From contig NZ_JAGJEH010000006.1 of assembly GCF_018100925.1 (NCBI RefSeq), forward strand, positions 248,001-312,000: a DNA stretch of 64,000 bases, written 5' to 3'. Shown piece by piece: positions 34,975 through 43,760 of the stretch. Each line of letters begins with the position of its first letter. The stretch's first letter is position 1. The translations under genes were made by a program, and so were the position numbers. Under the pieces are notes generated by a model. That model saw only the letters and a list, made by a program, of their open reading frames with translations, had not been told where the DNA came from and ran no database searches. The stretch is from Pseudoalteromonas luteoviolacea (lineage in GTDB: Bacteria; Pseudomonadota; Gammaproteobacteria; Enterobacterales; Alteromonadaceae).

Positions 34975-35760
34975 ATGCAAAGCGTCATAGATATTCAATG
35001 GTGGCAGCTGGCGGTATTTAGCCTAACGCTAATCGTTCCTTATTACATCAATATGCATTACCAGTTAGGCTTGTTGAAAGAAACTGTCGTAAGCTTGGTT
35101 AGAATGACCTTACAGTTGATTTTGATCGGCATTTATCTAGAGCTGTTGTTTGATCTCAATAGTATTTGGGTCAACTTAGCCTGGATGTTAGCTATGGTCT
35201 TAGTTGGCAGTAGTGCAATCATCAACAAACTTCATTTCCCAAGACACATTGTATTGATACCCGTTGCGCTCAGCTTAGTTGCCGGACTGTTGCCGTTAAT
35301 GACGATCCTCTCTTTGGGCATTATTCAACCAGAACCTTTTTATCACGCGCGCTATGTTATCCCTTTAGCTGGCATGCTGCTTGGCAATAGCATTTCTGGG
35401 AATATTATTTGCTTACAAAGCTACCATAGCGCGTTGCAAGAACGCTGGCCTGAATATCAAGGGGCGCTGGCATTAGGCGCTTCTCCCAGTGCTGCAACTC
35501 GACCGTTTGTACAAGAGGCATTACAAAAAGCCATGTCCCCTATACTCGCTACAATGGCAACAACGGGACTTGTCACCATTCCTGGTATGATGACAGGGCA
35601 AATACTAGGCGGTGCATCCCCCATGGTGGCAATTAAATATCAGCTTATGATCATGCTCGCTATTTTTGTCATGATGAGTATTACCATTACCGTCAGCTTA
35701 TGGCTGGTGGCAAAGCGCAGTATTTCAGTGGAAGGGAAACCTCAAGTTAGCCTCTGTTAA
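34975..35760 (+). CDS. fetB: FetB-like iron export ABC permease
   Basis: The 261-residue membrane protein matches the FetB (UPF0014) family: about seven spans, LLKETVVSLVRMTLQLILIG, PLAGMLLGNSISGN, LALGASPSAATRP and TTGLVTIPGMMTGQILGG. FetB pairs with the ATPase FetA in iron efflux and oxidative-stress protection in E. coli. No ATPase gene for it is present on either side here, so the partner must lie elsewhere or be replaced. A strong shared hairpin separates it from the convergent S9 peptidase gene. Confidence 0.85.
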   Translation: MQSVIDIQWWQLAVFSLTLIVPYYINMHYQLGLLKETVVSLVRMTLQLILIGIYLELLFDLNSIWVNLAWMLAMVLVGSSAIINKLHFPRHIVLIPVALSLVAGLLPLMTILSLGIIQPEPFYHARYVIPLAGMLLGNSISGNIICLQSYHSALQERWPEYQGALALGASPSAATRPFVQEALQKAMSPILATMATTGLVTIPGMMTGQILGGASPMVAIKYQLMIMLAIFVMMSITITVSLWLVAKRSISVEGKPQVSLC

Positions 35761-35768
35761 AAAAAGAA

Positions 35769-35795
35769 TAGGCAGCTCTAAAGCTGCCTACTCTT
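35769..35795. terminator. Bidirectional terminator between fetB and S9 peptidase 2
   Basis: TAGGCAGCT (35769-35777) / AGCTGCCTA (35782-35790) with loop CTAA. The minus-strand side runs into TTCTTTTTTT; the plus side into CTCTTTGATTTTA. Confidence 0.85.
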
Positions 35796-35800
35796 TGATT

Positions 35801-37858
35801 TTACTTTTCGGTATCTCGATATTTCTCGAACCAAGCCACGATATGACCCACCTTTTGGATCAAGTTACTGGGCCTTGCGGCAATACCGTGCCCCGCTTTG
35901 GGAATGCGCACCATAGCAGTATCTATACCGCGTAGCTGTAGTGCTTGATAATATTGCTCAGTTTCACTCATTGGTGTGCGGTAATCATTTTCACCCGTTA
36001 GCAACATAGTTGGTGTTTTAACATTGCCTACCAGCGACAGTGGAGAGTGCTTCCATAGATGCTCGGTTGCTTCCCATGGCATGCCCGGCATCCAGTACTT
36101 TGCATAGTAATTATACGCATCTGCTGTCAGTGCAAAACTAATCCAATTAATCACAGGCTTTGCCACAACTGCGGCTTTAAAGCGATCAGTGTTGCCAATG
36201 ATCCAAGCTGTTAATACACCACCACCTGAACCGCCAGTAACAAACAAGTTATCTTCATCAACAAACTTTTTCGCCACCATACCATCGACGACATCAATAA
36301 GGTCGTTGTAATCCTTTGATGGATAATCATGGTGGATGAGATTTGCAAATTCCTGCCCATAAGACGTACTACCCCTTGGATTAGCCCAGACCACCACATA
36401 CCCTTTTGACGCCATCAATTGCACTTCTGTACTGTAATTCGGGCCATATGCGGTGTGTGGACCACCGTGGATCTCCAAAATCATGGGATATTTCTTAGAG
36501 CCGTCAAAGTTAGGCGGTAAGGCATACCAAGCTTGAATGTCCCTGCCATCGACTGAAGACTTAACGGTGATAGCTTTTACCTCAGCGGTCTTTTTGTGCC
36601 CTAACAAATCTTCATTTAAGTCTGTAAGTTGAACCGACTTTCTTCTTTTATCCACCAATGCGAGGTCTGCAGGTCGCTGTGTATCAGCAGTAGTGACCAC
36701 TAAGCGGCCACTGCCAGCTACAGCAAAATGGCCCGAAGTATACGGACGTCCAAGTGACAAGCCTCCCAGCTCAGCAACTTTCTCTGTCACTTTGCCTTTT
36801 AAAGTGACATGGCCCACATACTGCTGGCCATGATCTACATAGCTAAAGTAAAGTCCACGTCCTTTTTTATCCCATTGATGGGCACTAATTGGGCGATCCA
36901 ATGACTCGGTGAGATTGATCTGGTTTTTGCCATCTGGGTCCATCATGTAAATATCAAAGTTTTGGCTCGATAAGCGCTTATCTTCATAGTGGAGATAGGC
37001 AATTTTATCTCTTTGCTGATTCAGTTTAGGGCGATATTCAGGACCATTGTTATCGGTGATTTGAGTAACTTGACTATCAGCGACATTGATACGATAAATA
37101 TCTGATTGGCGAGGCCTATTTTGCCAGTCATCATGACGATCTGCATTGAAATAAAGCGCTTTACCATCTTTACTCCAAGTTAATGACGAGCGGTGATGAA
37201 AATCCCCTTGCGTCAACTGTCGAGGTGTTCCTCCTTCCGCCGGCACCACATAAATATGATGATAGCCATGTTTGATAAAACCACCGCCATCACGCTTGTA
37301 CAGCATGTCATCTATATATGTGGCGTTACCCGCCCACTGAGCCCCCTTTGGCTTCTTTGGCATATCTTTAAAAAGACCACTTTTACTCTTTGGCTTAAAC
37401 ATGGTGAACGCAATCCACTTACCATCTGGCGACCAACTTATATTGCCCACACTTTGATGCACATTGGTTACTCTTGCCGTTTGCCCAGAGTCTAACCAGC
37501 GTACATACAGCTGGTTATCACCCTCTGCGTTGGCTAAATATGCCAATCGCTTACCATCTGGTGAATACTTAGCACCGCGAAATTGATTTTTACCAGACAA
37601 TAATGGTTGATGGGTATTGGTTTTTAAACCCACCTCCCACAGGTTAATGCGGGTGCTATCAGACATGATGTCCATTGCTCTGCGCTCGTAAACAACCTTA
37701 TAACCGTCAGGGTGAACCTGCGGGGATGCCGCGTACTCAATATTGAACACATCCTCATACTGCCACGTATTATTGGGATGAGTATCTTTAGCCATCACTG
37801 GTAGCGCTATCATATGAGCTGCCAACAGCGTTAAACCTAGCTTGTTTTTATTTTTCAT
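35801..37858 (-). CDS. Secreted S9-family prolyl oligopeptidase-type peptidase (copy 2)
   Basis: The 685-residue paralogue of the 4514 gene shares its design. It has a signal peptide (residues 1-23, ending VMA), an N-terminal propeller (PQVHPDGYKVVYERR, YSPDGKRLAYLAN, WSPDGKWIAF), and a C-terminal hydrolase with Ser544 (GGSGGG), Asp625 (GENDYRTPMSE) and His657 (GHGIAARPS). The stretch GPNYSTEVQLMASKGYVVVW replaces its counterpart in copy 1. It is divergent from the peptide gene at 38176, repeating the peptide-peptidase arrangement of the other copy in mirror orientation. It may be a leader peptidase or a general peptide scavenger. Confidence 0.9.
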   Translation of the reverse strand: MKNKNKLGLTLLAAHMIALPVMAKDTHPNNTWQYEDVFNIEYAASPQVHPDGYKVVYERRAMDIMSDSTRINLWEVGLKTNTHQPLLSGKNQFRGAKYSPDGKRLAYLANAEGDNQLYVRWLDSGQTARVTNVHQSVGNISWSPDGKWIAFTMFKPKSKSGLFKDMPKKPKGAQWAGNATYIDDMLYKRDGGGFIKHGYHHIYVVPAEGGTPRQLTQGDFHHRSSLTWSKDGKALYFNADRHDDWQNRPRQSDIYRINVADSQVTQITDNNGPEYRPKLNQQRDKIAYLHYEDKRLSSQNFDIYMMDPDGKNQINLTESLDRPISAHQWDKKGRGLYFSYVDHGQQYVGHVTLKGKVTEKVAELGGLSLGRPYTSGHFAVAGSGRLVVTTADTQRPADLALVDKRRKSVQLTDLNEDLLGHKKTAEVKAITVKSSVDGRDIQAWYALPPNFDGSKKYPMILEIHGGPHTAYGPNYSTEVQLMASKGYVVVWANPRGSTSYGQEFANLIHHDYPSKDYNDLIDVVDGMVAKKFVDEDNLFVTGGSGGGVLTAWIIGNTDRFKAAVVAKPVINWISFALTADAYNYYAKYWMPGMPWEATEHLWKHSPLSLVGNVKTPTMLLTGENDYRTPMSETEQYYQALQLRGIDTAMVRIPKAGHGIAARPSNLIQKVGHIVAWFEKYRDTEK

Positions 37859-38175
37859 ATTCAGACTCTTAGTATTGAACTCATCGCCTTAACATCACGG
37901 TTTGTACCGACATAAATGTCAATGAGTCTTGTTACAATATATCAATTATCAGTTCAGTGCTAAGATGCCTTAAACAAATGGACTATTCAAAACAACTGCG
38001 ACTAATTACCGTAGTAAGAGATGACCGACTTCACACTGAAAACCCGCCGTTGAATCCTGCAAAGCCCATACCATTAAGGCACACAATCACAGTATAAAAA
38101 AAATGCAATTGACTAACGCGAGGTTAATTGTGACTCTGAGTATGCAGTACAAAAAACAAACAAAAAGGATATAAC
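37859..38175. promoter_or_regulatory. Divergent gap between S9 peptidase 2 and peptide gene 2
   Basis: This is a 317-base AT-rich gap. GACAT-AA-ATGTC (37909-37920) is a small palindrome 50 bases upstream of the peptidase start. No FNR-type box like that of the first module is present. The peptide gene has AAAGGAT before its ATG. No further coding region is visible. Confidence 0.35.
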
Positions 38176-38379
38176 ATGAAATTAAAGCTAAATAAAAAAG
38201 GCATTAAACAGCTAAGCCAAAAACGACTTAACTCAGATGTCACTAAACAAGTTGGCGGTGGTGCTATTGCCTCGAAAGACTATTGGTGTCAATCTGGTCA
38301 AATGCCATGTTGGACCAATGGACCCTGTATCACAACCCCGTATAAAGGTTGTAATACCAGAGGTTGGTGTCAAGGCTAA
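38176..38379 (+). CDS. Cys-rich GG-leader peptide, RiPP-precursor-like (copy 2)
   Basis: The 67-residue peptide reads MKLKLNKKGIKQLSQKRL, then VTKQVGGG, then a 38-residue tail with five cysteines, tryptophans and glycines (WCQSGQMPCW, GPCITTPYKGC, RGWCQG). The leader has the same lysine-rich MKLxL, LS and VxGG elements as the peptide at 3970-4113. The GG junction, conserved leader and divergent core are hallmarks of ribosomally made modified peptides or bacteriocins. AAGGAT lies before the ATG. No synthetase, radical SAM enzyme or C39 exporter is in the window, so it may be modified in trans or act unmodified with disulfides. Confidence 0.8.
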   Translation: MKLKLNKKGIKQLSQKRLNSDVTKQVGGGAIASKDYWCQSGQMPCWTNGPCITTPYKGCNTRGWCQG

Positions 38380-38404
38380 TAATCTGTACTAGGTTCCCCA
38401 TATT

Positions 38405-38430
38405 AATGCCGATCTAGGTAGTACGGCATT
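38405..38430. terminator. Hairpin after peptide gene 2
   Basis: AATGCCG (38405-38411) pairs with CGGCATT (38424-38430) across a 12-base loop, 25 bases after the peptide stop. No T tract follows, so termination strength is uncertain. Confidence 0.4.
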
Positions 38431-38511
38431 GATAAGTAGCAATTCACTCATTGTTATAATTCGCTTTTAGTCATTGATAAGCCCACAAGAAACAGTAGCC
38501 CGTTTAAACGA

Positions 38512-39513
38512 TTACCAGTCACATCGTTTCACTTTTTCAAACCATGGGCGATTAAAGCGCTTTGTTACCGGCTTTTTAAACCCTGGCAGTATCATATCCA
38601 TGCCTGTTGACAAGTGTTCACTTACCAATTTGCGGATCCTGTCATCATCTAACTGCGTGTAGGCGTCGAGCAACCGCTTCTTCTCTTTTACCGTTAAAGG
38701 CTCTCCATGCATATGCTTAAATCGTGTATTGAGCCACAGTAGCAAAGCTTGCTTGCCCTCATTAGGAAATGCCAACGTCAAGGTTTCAGTTGGACTATAT
38801 AATCTTTGAAAATTGACCCATTGTTGCTGCAAAGCAAAGACAAAAAGTAAATTTACGCCCGCAGAGATCTGGCCCGAGCGTTTGTCAATATTTTGATACC
38901 CTGCCAGTGCCGCCCTAAAGTGTTGCTCAGCCCGTTCAATACGCCCTTCTTCAAGTGCAATCAAACCCTGGTTATTCTCAATGATTGCCAGCAGGTTTTT
39001 TCTATCGGCGAGTTTTGCTAATTTCTGTGCTTTGCTATAAAGCGCTTTCGCTTTTTCCAACTCATCAAGTTGCCGAGCAAGCAGTGCCAAACTATTTGTA
39101 ATGGTCAGTCTTTGCCTATCATTGATCGCATACTTCACCGAGCACTCTAAGCTGATTTGCGCATCAATGATGTAATCGTGTTTACGCAGCCAAATACCTG
39201 TACCACTCGTAACTGTTACGAGCTTATCAATAAAGTAAGGGTGTGTTTGATGATGAAAAATCGCTTCTATAGAATCAATGATTTGCTTCAGTTCACCAGT
39301 AAATACGGACGCCCGCATTGCAGCAATATGCCACCTAATTTGCTGGACATCTGTCAAGGCGTGAGGCGTAGGAATATTATTGAGAATTTTCAGTGTTCGA
39401 GAAGGGTCAACACGAAGATAATCCTCCGCTTCTTTGAGCTTATCGTCCAGTGGAGCGGCCACAACCGTACCTGTAATAAGACTAAGTAAGGCAATTACCT
39501 CAGCAGCTCGCAC
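38512..39513 (-). CDS. Exported TPR-repeat protein
   Basis: The 333-residue protein has a signal peptide (MRAAEVIALLSLITGTVVAA). TPR-like helical repeats follow, clearest at LEKAKALYSKAQKLAKLADR and IERAEQHFRAALAGYQNIDK, where the A/Y/G spacing fits TPR helices A and B. The C-terminus is basic and aromatic. It converges with the peptide gene 2 and precedes a DoxX-like operon. TPR domains bind partner proteins; the partner here is unknown. Confidence 0.65.
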   Translation of the reverse strand: MRAAEVIALLSLITGTVVAAPLDDKLKEAEDYLRVDPSRTLKILNNIPTPHALTDVQQIRWHIAAMRASVFTGELKQIIDSIEAIFHHQTHPYFIDKLVTVTSGTGIWLRKHDYIIDAQISLECSVKYAINDRQRLTITNSLALLARQLDELEKAKALYSKAQKLAKLADRKNLLAIIENNQGLIALEEGRIERAEQHFRAALAGYQNIDKRSGQISAGVNLLFVFALQQQWVNFQRLYSPTETLTLAFPNEGKQALLLWLNTRFKHMHGEPLTVKEKKRLLDAYTQLDDDRIRKLVSEHLSTGMDMILPGFKKPVTKRFNRPWFEKVKRCDW

Positions 39514-39605
39514 ATCACCTCTCCACCGAATAAGTTAACTAAAATATAGATAGGCAGCGCGTATTATTCAAAATAACCGAGCGCTTGATACATAAAACAC
39601 CGACT

Positions 39606-39989
39606 CTATGGTTGATGTGAGTCAGTGTGATAGACCCATAAGATAAGCACAATAATTGGCAAGTTTTTAGTAACGGGCCCAAACGGGTGCAACCAAAAAC
39701 TGCCATCAATCCACGATAATAGCCCACTATATACAACAATTGTAAGTACCTGCACCATACAGCACAATTTGACTTTTTTCTGAGCTAACAACCAAAGCCC
39801 CAATCCGATATCCAATGCGCCACCACCATAGACAGCGAGCTTGGCTAAGGTGCCATAAATTTGTGCTTCTGCAAGAATATCAAAACCAATATGGGGCGCA
39901 AAAAACACCGAAGTTAAGCCGGTAAATATCCAGACAAACGCGAGGCTAAAGCAGGCGCAGTGATACAATCTCTTGTGCTGTAAACGCAT
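39606..39989 (-). CDS. DoxX-like small membrane protein
   Basis: This 127-residue protein has four hydrophobic segments and the DoxX-like features FTGLTSVFFAPH, YGGGALDIGLGLWLL and WIDGSFWLHPFGPVTKNLP. It is the third gene of an operon with DUF2269 and a saccharopine-dehydrogenase-like gene; only three bases separate it from the DUF2269 gene. This gene set recurs as a unit in proteobacteria, to my knowledge. No activity is known. Confidence 0.75.
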   Translation of the reverse strand: MRLQHKRLYHCACFSLAFVWIFTGLTSVFFAPHIGFDILAEAQIYGTLAKLAVYGGGALDIGLGLWLLAQKKVKLCCMVQVLTIVVYSGLLSWIDGSFWLHPFGPVTKNLPIIVLILWVYHTDSHQP

Positions 39990-39992
39990 TCT

Positions 39993-40469
39993 TTATACCA
40001 CTGATAGAGGCTTAAAGACCATTAGCACCAATAACGCTAAAATAGCGATAAAAGCCGGGATCCCCAACAGGGTCCAACGCCGCATTAAGGCTTTAAATTC
40101 GCCAGTCACATGCCCTTTATCGATAGATTCTTTGGCTAGTCGACGTAGTCTATATTGTATTTTCAATACTGGAAGCCAACAGAGACCGATTAATCCAAAA
40201 AGCCCTGCAACCATTAAAAACCAAGGAGATTGAAAAGAGTAGCCTAGTAGATGCATTAGATAGAGGCCACTTACGATTTGTGTCACAACGGCCGGTGTAG
40301 TAAACAGCCAGTCTCCTAATACAACATGTTGCGTAGTCACATAAATTGCTTGAGGGTTATTAGAGCGGTTTGCCATGAACATAAAAAACGCGATGCCCGC
40401 ACCTGTCCCCATCACCACAATCGCCGCTAAAATATGAATAAACTTGGCGATAAAATATGGTTCCATCAT
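39993..40469 (-). CDS. DUF2269-family integral membrane protein
   Basis: The 158-residue protein has about four spans. It shows DUF2269 features: an N-terminal KFIHILAAIVVMGTGAGIA, a central GDWLFTTPAVVTQIVSGLYL, and a C-terminal LALLVLMVFKP. It overlaps the upstream dehydrogenase-like gene by four bases (ATGA type), indicating translational coupling. Role unknown. Confidence 0.8.
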   Translation of the reverse strand: MMEPYFIAKFIHILAAIVVMGTGAGIAFFMFMANRSNNPQAIYVTTQHVVLGDWLFTTPAVVTQIVSGLYLMHLLGYSFQSPWFLMVAGLFGLIGLCWLPVLKIQYRLRRLAKESIDKGHVTGEFKALMRRWTLLGIPAFIAILALLVLMVFKPLSVV

Positions 40470-41587
40470 TTCAATACCTGCTCTTTTTGATATATGCCAA
40501 ACGCATTAAAGTGCGCGTAAAACTCTGATAATTTCAACAGACCAACACACGCTGTGGCTCCTCGGTGATCGATGCTATCTGATAGCAGCTTTTTGGCAAT
40601 AATTATTGCTGAAAAAGTGGGAATATAAGGCCCGTGACCATCTGGAGCATACAGTCGCCAAGTCAATGTCTGAGGCTGGACGTTTAAATCTCGTCCCTTA
40701 ATCGACACTTCCATCGCGCCAATATCACTGCCAAATTTAAGAAAACAATTGCTCAAAGTATCGAGTTGCTTAGCTAAAGGAGCCCAGCTTTTGACTATGT
40801 TCCACTTGGCAATAGCAGCCATTGTGACCATCCCCCAGTGTAATAAAGGCAATTCTAATCCAGCTTGAAAACTCACTCGCTCGGAAACACCATACCGCTC
40901 GGGAAATAAGGCCAGATCTGGCACATCTACATTGGCTAATAAACGGCGCTTTGCAATATCGCCAAAGTCATGACTTTTAGCATCCATCCAACCATAGGCT
41001 GGTTGCCAGCGACCTTGTCTAAATACCGAAAAGGGATGCCCTGTGTAGGTAAGAATGGCTTCAATTGTCGCAGTGCCTCTTTGGGCTTTATTCCCAGGTG
41101 CAATTGCGATATCAATACTGTCTATATTTTCAAACAAAGGTAAAAAGTGATCGATCACCGCCGAAGATAACCCGGGTACCGAACTGGCACCACTTACGAC
41201 TAACACACCATTTTCCCGCGCCATTTTATCTAAACAGCCAATATCACATACAAACTGTCTGTCATCAGCTAAATCAATATAATGGGCTCCAGCGTCAATA
41301 CAGGCCTTTGGTACTGTGTAGCCTTGGCCTTGATACGGTCCTCCTGTATGGATCACCATAAATGGCTTTTGTGCTTTCAATTGCTGTGAAAATGCGTCTG
41401 CATGCAAATCTACCTGCCACGTTTCAAGTGTTGCATTAGAGGATTTTTTCAGCAGTTCTACAAATTGCTCAGCTTTTTCTTGGTTTCTTCCTGCTATTAT
41501 CAAGGTAATATCATGGCTAGCTAAAGATTTCGCTATGCGCTGACCAAAATTACCATAGCCACCTAATATAATTACCTTTTTTGACAT
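40466..41587 (-). CDS. Saccharopine dehydrogenase-like NAD(P)-binding protein
   Basis: The 373-residue protein begins with a Rossmann motif IILGGYGNFGQRIAKSL. It continues with VIHTGGPYQGQGYTVPKACIDAGAHYIDLADD, the pattern of the saccharopine dehydrogenase NADP-binding domain. This superfamily includes enoyl reductase-like and lysine-pathway enzymes; the true substrate is not evident. It is the first gene of a three-gene minus-strand operon with two small membrane proteins, suggesting a membrane-associated redox role. Confidence 0.82.
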   Translation of the reverse strand: MSKKVIILGGYGNFGQRIAKSLASHDITLIIAGRNQEKAEQFVELLKKSSNATLETWQVDLHADAFSQQLKAQKPFMVIHTGGPYQGQGYTVPKACIDAGAHYIDLADDRQFVCDIGCLDKMARENGVLVVSGASSVPGLSSAVIDHFLPLFENIDSIDIAIAPGNKAQRGTATIEAILTYTGHPFSVFRQGRWQPAYGWMDAKSHDFGDIAKRRLLANVDVPDLALFPERYGVSERVSFQAGLELPLLHWGMVTMAAIAKWNIVKSWAPLAKQLDTLSNCFLKFGSDIGAMEVSIKGRDLNVQPQTLTWRLYAPDGHGPYIPTFSAIIIAKKLLSDSIDHRGATACVGLLKLSEFYAHFNAFGIYQKEQVLK

Positions 41588-41835
41588 TGCCTATCCTTAC
41601 TTCTACTACAGTATCAAGATTGCTGGTTTTTAACTCATTAAGATCAAAGAATATCAGTCCAAATCTACAGCCTTTATCGTTCGTTATACTACCCAAAATC
41701 ACAGACACAACAAAGCGCTGAGTTTGACGCGTCTTCAACATTGCATAATGAAAAAAAATCTATTCATTTCACATTGCAAAGTATGCGATCACGGCTAGAC
41801 TTGCCTTGAATTCTATCAGGACAAGGAGTTATTTA

Positions 41836-42531
41836 ATGACGCTTAAAACAACAGGAAAGGTAATAGCTGTCCTTTCTCTTGCCACCCTTACCGCTTGTAT
41901 GAGCACATCTCAATCACCTTATTTAAAAAGTTCTCTCTCTGAGGGGATTGGTCCACTTGAGGTAAGAGCCCCCTATGCAAATTACGTCAACTACTATGGC
42001 TATGTTGACGCCACCGTCAAACCAGAGGGCGTATATAAAGGGAAAGATACGTACTATTTGTACGCATGGGTACCTGCGGCTGTTGACGAAATTGGTATCT
42101 CAATGCAGTCACCCGTTGAGTCAAAGCCAACTGACAAAGACTTTGTGCACACAAACTTTGCTCCGGGGATGGAAAAAGACCAAGCAAAGTACTTTGATAC
42201 TTACATCGTGTTTGATCGTATGAATATCATCGACAGCAAAAAAATTGCGCAAGGCGGTAAAGTATTGCAGCCATTGGGTTACAACGATGACACACGAGAA
42301 TTACCAGCAAACCCCAGTGGGGCTTATTACAACTCGCTCTTAAGACAAACAACCAATTTAAACAACCCGACTGAATCTTTAGTCAGAGGGGTTTATCGTA
42401 TCTCATTCACCTCTTTCCGCTCTCAAGTTGAGGGCTCATTTGAAGCCACCATTGGCACCAATGTACCAGGTGTGAAAATTGCGGCTTCATTGGAGGAGCT
42501 TCATAAGCTAGTTAATGACGGCAAATTATAA
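41836..42531 (+). CDS. LipL32-like surface lipoprotein
   Basis: The 231-residue lipoprotein has a lipobox (LATLTAC, Cys21). It resembles Leptospira LipL32 along its length: YANYVNYYGYVDA, TYYLYAWVPAAVDEIGISM, QAKYFDTYIVFDRMNII, and LVRGVYRISFTSFRSQVEG with a following glycine-rich strand. LipL32 is the major leptospiral outer-membrane lipoprotein, binds matrix proteins and calcium, and a Pseudoalteromonas tunicata homologue is known. The acidic calcium-loop region is shorter here (NDDTRELP). The start is the ATG at 41836, after AAGGAG. It is a single gene with its own terminator. Confidence 0.85.
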   Translation: MTLKTTGKVIAVLSLATLTACMSTSQSPYLKSSLSEGIGPLEVRAPYANYVNYYGYVDATVKPEGVYKGKDTYYLYAWVPAAVDEIGISMQSPVESKPTDKDFVHTNFAPGMEKDQAKYFDTYIVFDRMNIIDSKKIAQGGKVLQPLGYNDDTRELPANPSGAYYNSLLRQTTNLNNPTESLVRGVYRISFTSFRSQVEGSFEATIGTNVPGVKIAASLEELHKLVNDGKL

Positions 42532-42542
42532 GAATAAGTCAG

Positions 42543-42566
42543 GGTGATGCAGTGCATCACCTTATC
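42543..42566 (+). terminator. Terminator-like hairpin after the LipL32-like gene
   Basis: GGTGATGC (42543-42550) pairs perfectly with GCATCACC (42554-42561) over a 3-base loop, followed by TTATC. It lies 11 bases after the stop. Confidence 0.5.
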
Positions 42567-42773
42567 CCACATCATGGCTGTAAGCTTCAAGTTTACTGTA
42601 GCATTATCGCTATTCCTTAACGCAAATTAGCTCAATGACTAACTCACCCTCAAGGTATTAAATTAGTTAAAAATAAAACCCAAAGTTTTAGACTTATTTC
42701 AAACAGTCGCTTCAGCATCATCCTTTAATCAAAAATGGCGCTGACCACCTTAGTTCAGCGCACTGAAAGCAAT

Positions 42774-43622
42774 TTAAAGCACCGCCGTTAAAATTGAATT
42801 TATGCTTGGATACCACATCATCATCCCAGCAGCAGTCAAACCAATAAGCGTAATCAAAACACCAAAGCAAGCTACCCCAGCAACACACCATCTAACGCTC
42901 ACATGTCGATGACGTTTACCCCATAAAATTAATTCATACATGGCCATTGGCAACAGATAGCAGGCGAATGAAAGAAATATATCAACAGGACCATCAAGTG
43001 TTAGCGTATTACCATTCATCCCCTGATTAACTAAATACCACCCCATCAGGTATAGACGAAATGTCCAAACTCCATTGACCAATAAGAAGCTATGTACCGC
43101 CATGCGTTGATGTGCATCAAAACGCTTTTTAATCGCGTAACGCCAAGCGAAGTAAATGGTGATAGGGATCAAAACGCCATTTAGCGTAATCCCCAATGAT
43201 CCTATATCACTGAGCCGGTGGCCTGCTCCCCATGTTAGATATAGGCCAGTCAACGCCCCCGATAGACCTAGTAAAAAAAACACTCGGCCATTGTAGCGGT
43301 GAAAACGAGGGTAGCGTTTACGAACATTGGGGAGCAGTTGGAATAAGCCACTCAATGCCAATAAAGCTGCGGGTAAAACATGCGCAAAAAACATTGCTGA
43401 TTGAAAGTTAATATTGCTATTGAGCCCTTGCGCTGGAGATATAGCTCCTGCTTTTTCGATACTGCCCATAGCCAAAGGCAATGCATATAGACTCAAGATA
43501 TAGATGGCAAATGCCCACTGCCCTGCCAATGCCACCACCATCCAGCTTTTAGTCGCACCATTGAGTGTATTTTCAGCGGTTAAGGTAGGTAGTTTAAGTT
43601 GTGATAAAGTTAAAGAAATCAT
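42774..43622 (-). CDS. DUF2306-family membrane protein
   Basis: The 282-residue integral membrane protein has about seven to eight spans. It matches the DUF2306 pattern: PAALLALSGLFQLLPNVRKRYPRFHRYNGRVF, then YLTWGAGHR, and FDAHQRMAVHSFLLVNGVWTFRLYLMG with conserved histidines and arginines suited to cofactor or heme contacts. No activity is established. It is divergent from an AraC-type membrane regulator, its probable controller. Confidence 0.8.
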   Translation of the reverse strand: MISLTLSQLKLPTLTAENTLNGATKSWMVVALAGQWAFAIYILSLYALPLAMGSIEKAGAISPAQGLNSNINFQSAMFFAHVLPAALLALSGLFQLLPNVRKRYPRFHRYNGRVFFLLGLSGALTGLYLTWGAGHRLSDIGSLGITLNGVLIPITIYFAWRYAIKKRFDAHQRMAVHSFLLVNGVWTFRLYLMGWYLVNQGMNGNTLTLDGPVDIFLSFACYLLPMAMYELILWGKRHRHVSVRWCVAGVACFGVLITLIGLTAAGMMMWYPSINSILTAVL

Positions 43623-43760
43623 CTTAGCCCCTTTTGTAATCTGTTGATTTAATTACTAAGGTGACAAAAACAACGCGATTAGTCGCACCGAATTCGAAAT
43701 TCGGTGCATGGTTTTTTGCAATCTTTACTTACAAAAGCAAAATTGAGGTATTGAGGCCAG

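Noticed and set aside
37859..38175. FNR box in the second peptide module
   Set aside because: No TTGAT-N4-ATCAA match was found; only a short GACAT palindrome is present.
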